From NCBI GenBank assembly GCA_905221605.1, contig CAJNDS010002162.1, positions 227,281-291,280 of the forward strand: a stretch of DNA of 64,000 nucleotides. The letters are read 5' to 3'. The DNA is from Symbiodinium natans (taxonomy: Eukaryota; Sar; Dinophyceae; Suessiales; Symbiodiniaceae). The notes under the pieces were generated by a model. The model worked only from the letters and a program-made list of their open reading frames with translations, was not told the origin of the DNA and searched no databases. Of this stretch, positions 1 to 9,061 are shown in pieces (the first letter of the stretch is position 1; each line of letters starts with the position of its first letter). The translations under genes were made by a program, and so were the position numbers.

Positions 1-314
1 GAGCTTCCCAGGTCATGGCCCAACATGTTGGACCCGAAGCAGCGGATGCAAGAAGGCCCAGGCTGTCCAGTAATTCCTAGGCTTAAAAAGAAAGGTGTTT
101 ATAAGGGAACCTAAACCCCCAAAAAAAGGGAATAAGGGTACTACTGGGCACCCTAGAGGCCCTAGAACTCTAGGACCCGTTAAGATCTGCCCGTACAAGG
201 GGGCCCGTATTCTGTTTGTAGGCTGATCCACAAGGGGTCCGAAATTCAGAGAAGGGCCCACATGCCTCTCTACGCCCCAACTCATAGGAAACCCGCTAGC
301 CTAAGCACTATAGA

Positions 315-380
315 CCCTAAACCCTAAACCCTAAACCCTAAACCCTAAACCCTAAACCCTAAACCCTAAACCCTAAACCC
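315..380. repeat. (CCCTAAA)n telomere-like block, copy 1
   Basis: About nine perfect CCCTAAA units, the plant/dinoflagellate telomere heptamer read on the C-rich strand. The block is internal, with unique sequence on both sides, and recurs at the same place in copy 2, so it is an interstitial array and not a chromosome end. Confidence 0.9.
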
Positions 381-599
381 AAACAGTTCTGTGATCCTGG
401 TTCTTGACATCTTGCAGTCCCTCCACCTGCCGCCCAGAGGACTCGTGGTCGGGTGCACTTTCGTTTCAGTTTATTTGCCTCCCCACCGCGAAACTACCAA
501 TCATATACATGTGTATGAGTATATACCTGTCTTATACTTATATATATATATAACATAAAAAGCCTTTCGGGTTTAATAAAAATAACATTAATGCAGCGG

Positions 600-672
600 C
601 TGCAGTAACTTGTAACTTCTTAAAATAAGTCTGTTATTAACATATTTAAGAAGTTGTTACAAGTAACTACAG
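600..672. repeat. Imperfect inverted repeat, copy 1
   Basis: The left arm CTGCAGTAACTTGTAACTTC pairs with a right arm ending GTTACAAGTAACTACAG across a loop of about 24 bases. It could fold as a hairpin; function unknown. It recurs at 14967-15039. Confidence 0.6.
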
Positions 673-695
673 CCTTTGAGTAAATGATGTAATGC

Positions 696-775
696 TGTTC
701 CTTATGCTAACAGTCCTTTATAAAGATAAAGGCTGCTACGAACCCTATCACGGACTGCTAGTATAAGGGAGAACA
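696..775. repeat. MITE-like inverted repeat, copy 1 (also at 15063-15142)
   Basis: The left arm TGTTCCTTATGCTAACAGTC and the right arm ending AGTATAAGGGAGAACA are imperfect inverted repeats around about 35 bases. The arms resemble those of the tighter fold-back at 45293-45362, which suggests one MITE family or the terminal repeats of a larger element. Confidence 0.55.
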
Positions 776-1611
776 CACTGACTAAAACAATTAAAAAAAC
801 CTTTAAAAGAACAATCGCGACAGAAACTGCTGACTCTTAACAGTACGACATCACTCAGATTAAACAACACGGACACTGAAATCCAGTGCTCAGAACTCAG
901 AAATCGCAGTGTCTCTAAAGTTATAACAGTTAAAGCATTCAGGCTCTGACTTCCAGCATCCGCAAAGTTCTTTAATGACATATTCCCAATATTTACAAAA
1001 ACTTACCCAATATCGCACGTTTAACTCGCACACTAAACGCAAAGTCTTGAGCATTTTATCTAAAACAAAAACGCGTATTGTAGTCAAACGGCTCACTGAC
1101 TGCCTTTGTTAATGCAGCTACATGCATCAATCAAATAAAAAATGATATTGGATTCCGGTACCTAGAAATAAACTTGTATTTATACTGCTGAAAAACATTC
1201 TGCAACTCTGGAGTCTGCACGTAGAAAACACAAAGACCCTTATACATCTTGCTGACTAAACCGCTTTCGAATCAGATCACCTGGAAGCTTAAAATAGATT
1301 AGGAAGTCCGAGAAGTGATTCACTTCGGTTCAAACAAACTTTAAGGTCTTTAGCGTGTGTCGAGTAGTCTCAAGAAGCTTGCAGAATGCATAGCAGCAGG
1401 ATGCGTTTATAAAACATACAGATTGTCTTTTCAGGACTGTATTATTGTATAGCTGAATGCATCTTTTTGTCACAGCAACAAGCACGCCAGCAGAACATAT
1501 TTTCCACATTTCCACACGAAGATCTAGCAACTCGCTCATCCGCAAGTCAGTAATTCAGAAAGTCGCAGCAAACCGATATGCACATGACGACTGTTCGTTA
1601 CTAGAAGTGTA
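776..1611. other. Non-coding left flank of the transposase
   Basis: AT-rich sequence between the inverted repeat and the transposase stop codon. I see no coding region with domain-like composition on either strand; it probably holds the 3' UTR of the minus-strand transposase. The same stretch is at 15143-15978. Confidence 0.4.
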
Positions 1612-3075
1612 TCATTTCGACTTGCTCTTCACACCGGAGCTTCGCAAGGTGTGCCTTCTAGGAGCTCGAAGAGGAGTTCTCTTCATTATTGTACGCTTGA
1701 TGCGTTTGGCCGCTGGTCGCTTGGCGAGCCAGCCTCGCACTAGAGATTCTTCTGCTTCTCGCGCTGCAGCGAGCGGCAGCTGTGCTTTCTGCTGTCTTTT
1801 ATGTTTCTTTTGTTCGGAGCACCACTGCTTCCAATCTTCACAAGTCCAGATAGAATGTCCCAATGCTCTGCAGAGGAGAACGCTTTCAGAGACAATATGT
1901 GTCAATGGAAAATGGGTCGCGAGGTAGTGCGCCATAAGCTTAATGAAATGATAATAGCGCAGCTTTAGGGCTAACGTGGAGCGGTGCATTACGTTTGTGC
2001 TTCGAGACCACGAGTTAATCTCAGCATGTAATGCCTCGTTGCTCGACGTGCCGCTGGGTAAAAAAATGAGATGCTCATTAGGCATCGCGTGGCGAGAACG
2101 AACATTGTTCATAAGCCACTCAAGCCTATCGGGAGCACAGGCTGCCCACAAGATTTTAAAGATTTCCTTGTTGGGCCCAGCGGCTTTACGCTTCACCTCA
2201 TGTGCAAATTTTGCACAGATGGCTGCAACACTTTTGATGAACTCTGCCCTTCCATATAGCGGCGTCTCACAATCCAACGCAGCCAGCACATCGTTTGCTT
2301 CGTTCAAAGGCATTGACATTGATAAGATCATGTCTCTGCAGCTCGCCTCGGTCTCCTCAAGAGGTCTCGACATGTCGCCATCGTAACAAGTGGACCAGAA
2401 CGTCTTCTCGACGCTTCTATCAATGGCACATGCCTTTTCGAGCACGCTTCGCAAAGCCTTCGAACCCGGCGTTCGTTTATTCCAATGGCCGTACTCATAC
2501 ACAATAGCAAGATGCACGGGATCCAGCATCATTGATGTAAGATTCGGGCAGACGCGCTGAAGTTCTTTGTAGAACTTCACAGAAGGGCTGTCTGTCGCAA
2601 CGTGCATTACAGACTGCAGTTGCTCTGCCGTGAAGTTCTCTGTCAGGGCGGACACAATGTACTCTGACTTTTCTGACTGCAGAGGATGAAGGAGCAAGAC
2701 AGCTCCTGATTTCCCTCGAACTGTTAGCAGTCGCCTCCAAGCCATGTCATCTGGAAAAGGAGCGTCTTGTCTTTCTTGAGCTGAAGCACGGTACGACGCC
2801 TGACCTCGAAGCTTTAGACACACCTTCAGAGTTGCGTCCATGCTCAGGTACACCCATTCTTTATTTGCCTCCAAATGCTTGCTCATGACGCTAGTTTTTT
2901 CTTTGAAAGCCGGTGACATCGTGATGTCTTCCAGCATTGGAAGCCAGTGCCTCACATCAGGCGGCAGTAACGTTGCAAGTTTGTTGCCGCACTTCATGGC
3001 TGTCATATGACAGCGAGGCCACAAAGCCCTCACCTGATATTGCGGATTGTCTGCAAACATGATCAACGCAAACAC
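1612..3075 (-). CDS. DDE-type transposase, in frame downstream of the nuclease-helicase gene (copy 1)
   Basis: The frame opens at GTG 3075 and the first ATG is at 3060; 487 codons counted from the GTG. It looks like an RNase H-fold transposase: a first Asp in WVYLSMDAT (D80), a second in HVATDSPS (D162) or MMLDPVHLA (D185), and a glutamate in GTSSNEALHAEIN (E347) followed by a helical stretch. The GT-x-x-NE-A-LH pattern is typical of the final catalytic Glu in MULE- or KDZ-like transposases; I cannot assign the superfamily. The C-terminus is Lys/Arg-rich and could be a nuclear localisation signal. The frame is continuous with the upstream 1793-codon gene except for one TAG at 3103-3105, so the transposase may be the C-terminal domain of that polyprotein, made by readthrough or splicing, or cut off by a nonsense mutation. 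Confidence 0.65.
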   Translation of the reverse strand: MFALIMFADNPQYQVRALWPRCHMTAMKCGNKLATLLPPDVRHWLPMLEDITMSPAFKEKTSVMSKHLEANKEWVYLSMDATLKVCLKLRGQASYRASAQERQDAPFPDDMAWRRLLTVRGKSGAVLLLHPLQSEKSEYIVSALTENFTAEQLQSVMHVATDSPSVKFYKELQRVCPNLTSMMLDPVHLAIVYEYGHWNKRTPGSKALRSVLEKACAIDRSVEKTFWSTCYDGDMSRPLEETEASCRDMILSMSMPLNEANDVLAALDCETPLYGRAEFIKSVAAICAKFAHEVKRKAAGPNKEIFKILWAACAPDRLEWLMNNVRSRHAMPNEHLIFLPSGTSSNEALHAEINSWSRSTNVMHRSTLALKLRYYHFIKLMAHYLATHFPLTHIVSESVLLCRALGHSIWTCEDWKQWCSEQKKHKRQQKAQLPLAAAREAEESLVRGWLAKRPAAKRIKRTIMKRTPLRAPRRHTLRSSGVKSKSK

Positions 3076-3102
3076 AGTATTTAGATCACAAGCGAAAGAT
3101 TT

Positions 3103-6100
3103 CTAAGTCAGCTCGGAGACTTGCGCGTGACTCATGATCATCTCCTGTAAAAGCAAGTCTGCGAACTCGCGGGTGTAATAAACGTTCCGAACTCGGCGCA
3201 CATCCAGTGATGTTCCAATTGCAGCTGCATTCACGTACCTTGGCCCACTGTAGTCGAAGATAAGACGAATATGCTTGTCGATGTGGTTCATATTGGACTC
3301 AAGCGGTGGGTTAACAGTCGCCCGTAGCGTCTCCGCACTGTGCTGCAGCAAGGATGTGGCCGCGCACTGAGACGAAGCAGCGTCGTCGTAGAGCGCTAGG
3401 ATGACTTTGATTTGTTTTGTGCCGGAAGCCACGAACTGATTCTGAACAGTGTGATGTTTTTTCAAATGGGTCCGCAGATACATCAGCCGACTAAAAGAAC
3501 GGAATGGACAAAACGGGCATGTGCGCTTGCCGCTCACAGCCTTGCAATTGGAAGACAAGTTCTCCAGCATGTCTGTAACTTCACGCTCCAAAGACTCCAA
3601 GATGTTGTCAGAAATGAAAGGGCAGCCCTCCGAATCGAAATCTATTCTCGACGCCACCAGAGATGGCAGACTATTGCCCTCGTCATCAGATTCTTCAGAA
3701 CTGCAGCCTGCGACCATGTCCAAAAGCTCGTCACTGTTTGCAGTATCTGCTTCGTGTGCCGTTTTTGGCCAGTAGGACACGATAGTGCTGCGGTCCACTG
3801 CACTTGCAAAAGCTTCTTGAAACTCTGCAGCGCTCACTCGGAAACCTTGCTTTCCGTCAAAGATCATAACACTGTCCCTCTTACTTGAAAATTGAACTGC
3901 GACGCAGTGAGGACGACCTTTGCCTTCTGAATGAAGCATGAAGGATTGAACTTTGTCATGTGGAAGACCCATAACTGAACTTAAATCAGCCTTGTAAAGA
4001 GCCTGCGCGCTGCGATAGGATCTGTAGCCAACCTCCGCAGCTTCCTTGTTAGCGTCGAGGCTCACATCTTGAAGAGAAGACACGATACTGCAGCGAAGAA
4101 CGGGAGCTGTGTGCCATAGAGCGCACGGTATGCAATTGCCGGCTTGAGCGCAGACTTCAGGAAGTGATTGTCGAGGCGGAACTGGAGTTGATTTTTCTCG
4201 AAGTCCAGAAAGAAAGTCTCGCCCGATCTTCTGAACAATCTTAACCTTGAAGGACAGTTTCTGCTCAATTGCTTCCTCGCAAGACTTGCAGAACTGTGGA
4301 ATGTCGACAATTACATTGCGCGATACTCGCATTCCGTCGAAGTGCAGCGAAACATGAAGCGGCTTCTGGTCTTGTTGCAAAACGTGTTCGGACCAACACT
4401 GAAGAATGCGATCTTCAACTGCGTGCCACATCAGCGAAAACACAGTAGCCTCAGGGAATGTTTTGCTTTTGACATCCTTGAGACTCAGGTAGTCACCATG
4501 AAGAAGGTTGCACGCTGTCCAGCGGAGATATAGAGAAAGCTTCTGAAGCGACTTTACATCCTCGTTGTCCTTGAAGTTGTCAGGTATGCGACCACCGTTC
4601 ACCACTATATTCACCAGGTCCTTGCCTTCACTGTGATGTGCTTTGATTCTGCGAAAGAAATCATCGCGCTTGTAAGCAAGCTCATACAGCAGCTCACTCA
4701 GCTTCTTTGGCAAAGCTGGGCTGGGCTTCAGCTTCTCCAGGATTTGATAAGTAAGAGTCAAGCAGCAGTTCTGAATATCCAGATCCACGCAATGAGCGTC
4801 CAGCACATGTGCTTGAAGTCTTCGAGACATAGCCTGTGCACTGCCAGCACCACTGTAACGACGAGGCTTCACTGAGTAGATCGGCTCCGCAGGATAGTGA
4901 TATTTGATCCGCTTGGAGACCAAAGCAGTGGTCCGCAAATCAGAATCTTGTAGTGGAGAAGACAACTCTTGTGACTGCGCATCTTTTGGTCTGTAACGAA
5001 TTCGCTGAGAAGTTTTCACGCTAGTCGAGGTGTCAATGTCACCTCGAAGAACACGTGTGATGCTGTCTTCGTGAGCCTGAAGCTTTAGCAGCGCATTCCT
5101 GTGTGCTTGCAGAGCGTCGCTTCGATCAGCATGCTTTCTGCCCTTTTTACCATCGGAGGTACTGAGACGCTGACAGGCGTTCTTGTGATATGCTTCCAAA
5201 ACTTCAGCGTTGCGCCTGCGAGTACCATGCGCGAATGCATAGTTCCGCAACTTCTGAATGTCGTGTTGCTCCTCAAACTCCATTCTGACACTTACTTCGT
5301 CAGCCGGAGCCAGCATAGTTTCGAAACCATGCGCAAACTTCAGGAAAGGTAAAAAAGATCCTGGCTTCACTTTGCTCGTCTTGTGCTTGATGATGCCAGG
5401 TCGAAGCACGCACTGCGATTCCACTGAATCCCACAATGCTTCTTTTGTTTGGTTTGGAATTCCTGCGTTCTTCAAGGTCAGCTTCCTGAACTCGTGATAC
5501 GTCAGCAACTCCATGCCAGAAGAAAGCATGGTGTCGAACAGGAATTGTCGTAAATTGTCCCACTCGTTGCCTTTTTCATCTCGTTCCTTTTGGCTTTCAG
5601 CATCGGCTTCCAGCACAGCAGCAAGGCCCAGATCCTGCTCCTCTTGCACTTGTCTTTGCCGAATTGGTAGGCTGCAGGCTTGCCTCATGACGTCTTCCGT
5701 GAGGTAGTTGTCTTCGCCGTTGCAGTAATTTTCGATGAACTGATAGCATTCATCGCGACTGTGAAGACGTTCAAATGCCCATTGCACTCGAAGCCCTGCG
5801 ATGGAGGCTTGCGAGGTAGCAAGAAACTTGTTGAGGCTGGGATCCGCTGCAAAGATGCCGTCCTTCTCATGATCAGGGTAGTTGGCGAGAAACTTCTCGT
5901 GTATGAAACGAGCTTTGGCTTTCCACACAAAGCCACGTCTGAACATTGAATTGAAATTGGCCGAAGTGACGCCGCCGAAGGTCATCATTCTATTCATTTC
6001 GAGTCGCTTCCAGGCGATGATGCGCCACATTCGAGTAGTGTAGCCGTATGGCTTGCGGCCCATTATGCCATCTCCAGACATAGTTTTCTTGAAGAGATCA

Positions 6101-8587
6101 ATGTGAAGCTTCTTGCTACTTTCTGGCGCCTCTTGACCAGTCAAAATAAAGCACTTAGCCAGCGACTCCGCCTGTTTGCGAAGTTCTTCTTCCATGTGCC
6201 ATACATTCGGGTCGAAGAACACGTGGTGCTGCTTGTACATCTCCGAAAGATGTAATGAGTACAGACTCTGCCCAACACCGCCTGGAGATATGCCAATGAA
6301 ACATCTGTCGATGTTTAATCCCCGCTTCGCCAACGCGAGCGCTGCTTGAAAGCATTGAAAGACATTGAAGTTGCACCAGAATGTCTGTGCGTAAAATCGC
6401 TCCAAGCGCTGCATATTGGACTGGAGAACAGGATCCAGCAGATTATGTGGAATGTGCACGTAGCAGTTGTTCGTCGGACTTTTTTTAACTGCTTCGATGT
6501 AGTGCTCTGAGTCTGGGCGATCATACGCAAAGCAGACGTCATTGTAGCAATTCGCTGCCTCTCGCTGGTCTTCGGTTTCGCACCATTCAACAAGAAGCGA
6601 GAACATGCGCGTCTGCATTAGCTCGAATTTCAAAGCGCAACATATCTTCCAAGCTTTGTCCGCCAAGGCATTGGTCCATGACTCATCGCTTGGCTTGTCT
6701 TCATCAAAGACAGGTTGCTCATCCGGATTCGCGTCGAGACGCGGAGTCGCTTCAACTTTTTTCTTGCTTCTGGCAGCACGACGACAGTTCTCTAGAAATA
6801 GAGCTTCACTCGCAAAGTTCTGAGAGTCGCTCACGATCGCAGTCGCGATGGCTTGATTATCCCTGCGCACATCGTCTTTCATTCGTCTGTAGATTCCTTC
6901 CAACTCAGTGAAGAAATTCGAGATCCGATGAAGCACAGCCTCAGGAGGAATTCCTCCGAACGTCACGAAAGAGCCGTCGTCGTTGTAAATATACAAGAAA
7001 CCCTTGTGAACTCTAACGTGTCTTCCACCCTCCACAAGCCACAAAAATGTGGCAGCATCTGCCAGTGTGATCTTGTCCGCAATATTCTTTTCAGAAATGT
7101 AAGCGGCCACCATCATAAGCCGCATAAGGTCTTCGGACATTGTAGGAAAAGCCTGCCTGAGCTGAAAGAGCGATTGATCGGTCTTCTTGAGAATCTCCTC
7201 ACTGTTGTGTTTCAAGTCGGGCGTCACGTGGTTCAACTCGGACGCTATGCAGTGTTTTGACTTCTCAAACATAGATTGGAACTGAGCCGATGATTTATCG
7301 GCTCCTGCCATGAGTCTTCTTTTCTTAGCAGCCTGTGGCACCTCGTCAGCGTCATTCTCCATAAGAATACGCATAGCCGAATTAAACTCATCAACAAAGG
7401 GATCGTCTTCATTTGCTGCAGTCCCAGACAAGCGAACTTGAAAAGGTTCAGTAGGCGGAATCGCAGCATCGGCACATGATTCCGCTGCTTTGGCGAGCAA
7501 CTGTTGTCTTCTGATGTCCATAAGCTGCGAGACAGATGCTTGAAGATCTGGAACTTCGTCGACGAAGCCATCTGGAAGATAGTTGGGATGCACGCAGACA
7601 ACTACCATCTTGATAATTTTTACGTCGTAGTACTTCTCCAAGATCCAGCGATATATGTTTAATTGGAGCCGATAATGGTGTCCTTGACAGTCCGGCAAGT
7701 CTTGCAGCGGCACTTTCATGTTTTTGCCGTAACTGTTGAACTTATCCTTCAACTTCTCGCTGCGTTTCCAGTCCAGTAGAATGAATTCGCTGGAATCTTT
7801 GATCTTCAGAACGACGTCGATTGATCCAGCTAGGTCCTCCTCCGGGGCATGAACACACCATTCGGTTCGAAATACTTCGACATTGCCCATCTTTTGAAGT
7901 GCGCGGATAGCAGCATTAAGTTCACCCTCCATGCAGCCAGAACAAATCTGATAGCCATTCAGTAAGTGTTCAAGCATTGCATGCATCCACGTGCCGCAGT
8001 TCGCTGCGCTTTCCCTTTTGAGATTCCAGATATCAGTAATCTCGTTATCGTGAAGCACGAGTTGCGTCATGATGTCGTCCCACGTGTTCAGCTCCGCACG
8101 GCTTGCAACGAACAATTCGCAAATCTTGCTGAGGTCTGGCGGAGTTTTCTTGAGCTCTTCTACGAGATCTGCCTGGTAGAAGAAGTCCATGCCGATTAGC
8201 ATGGCGCCAATAAGTTTGAAGTCTGCATCGGGCGCAACATATTCCTTTCGAGGCCAATTTCGACCAGACTTCATTTTTTGTAAAGCAAGTGTAGCGTCGA
8301 ACTCTTCGGAAAACTCGTGAATCAGGGCGGTAACCTCGACGAAAAAACTTAGAAACGCTAAGAGGTTGCCTTATGGCAACTCTTACTCTGTATATATTTC
8401 ACTACGCGTGTGGCAAGATGCAAGCCAGCCAGGTAGCGCTGCATCCGACGACTACGTCATTGTAGAAGTACTTGTGTCCCTCTGACTCAAAGCGCAAGAA
8501 TTCATCGGTGGGAAAGTGATTCAGTCTGGCCAGATCTGTACATGCACTCAACGACGCCGTCGATGCGGTCTCCGGCTGAGACGGCAT
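3103..8587 (-). CDS. PD-(D/E)XK nuclease / SF3 helicase / polymerase-like / cysteine protease / C2H2 replication polyprotein (copy 1)
   Basis: Exon 1 is 8438-8587 (ATG at 8587, 50 codons) and exon 2 is 3103-8334; total 1793 codons. Positions below count from Met 8274; add 70 for full length. Residues 85-210: RecB-like PD-(D/E)XK nuclease, with GTWMH (H98), E138, D153 in AGSIDVV, D168/K170 in LLDWKRS and QLNIY (204-208). Residues 600-870: D5-like SF3 ATPase, with Walker A-like SPGGVGQS (663-670, Lys replaced by Gln), Walker B-like CFILTGQE (708-715), GRKPYG (739-744), N761 and R779/R780. Residues 1150-1317: palm-polymerase-like motifs DLDIQN (D1164, D1166), GKDLVNIVVNGG (1217-1228) and LHFDGMRV (D1313), possibly TV-Pol type. 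Residues 1371-1475: papain-like protease, C1381, H1456, D1473. C2H2 finger at 1586-1608. Ends at TAG, followed in frame by the transposase. Confidence 0.7.
8335..8437 (-). other. Inferred 103-bp GC-AG intron (copy 2: 22702-22804)
   Basis: Exon 1 ends in GHKYFYNDVVVGCS and exon 2 opens with VTALIHEF. Joined, they give the H-x-Y...S-V-T-x-L-I start that I recall from this nuclease family. The junction needs a GC donor (AGC|GCTACC) and a GAG|GTT acceptor. Reading straight on from exon 1 meets a stop at 8403-8405. The intron contains the hairpin AGAGTTGCC/GGCAACCTCT. Inferred from the protein pattern only. Confidence 0.5.
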
Positions 8588-9061
8588 TTGAAAAATCGGA
8601 GGTATGGGGTCGCGACGAAGAACAGCGCCCACAATTGAATCGAGTGGGTGAGTCCAGCCTCCTTCGCGCAGGACTGCCTATGTTTCTATATTACACTTTC
8701 AGAAAATGATAAAGACAACTCGCAGTCCTGCCGCAGAAACATCAGTAACGTCCATGGCTTCTTCGTCTGATTCTTGACCGTCCTAAGCAAATGGTTAGGT
8801 TTGATTCAGGCGTGCGTTTACATAATTGCGTAGTCGCATTTGAACGAATGTAAACAACATTATGTCTTTATGAAGGTAACAGGACCTACTCTCATTTGCA
8901 ACCAGGCACTGATCCACCCAGACCGTCAAGATCGTCTGCAAATTTGTCGGTTTGATCCTCGACACGGTCGCGCGGACGCAATGACTTTGACCGCTAGGGA
9001 AACGATGAACACACAAAAGCGAACGCAATCTATACAGCTGCGCTCAAGTAGCAAAAGTGCA
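8588..9061. other. Intergenic spacer between the F-box ORF and the polyprotein gene (copy 1)
   Basis: About 470 bases with only short shadow ORFs. Presumably it holds the 3' end of the upstream minus-strand unit and the leader of the polyprotein gene. No promoter element I can recognise. The same spacer is at 22955-23428. Confidence 0.4.

Noticed and set aside
315-380. True telomere or chromosome end
   Set aside because: The heptamer block is short, internal, repeated in copy 2, and matched by many similar blocks across the window.
1457-2386. Plus-strand open frames opposite the transposase (156 and 136 codons)
   Set aside because: They lie antisense to a frame with clear transposase residues and have no domain character; shadows.
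1612-8587. Maverick/Polinton or a retrotransposon
   Set aside because: No family B polymerase motif (YGDTDS), no retroviral-type integrase and no reverse transcriptase motif; the module set is different.
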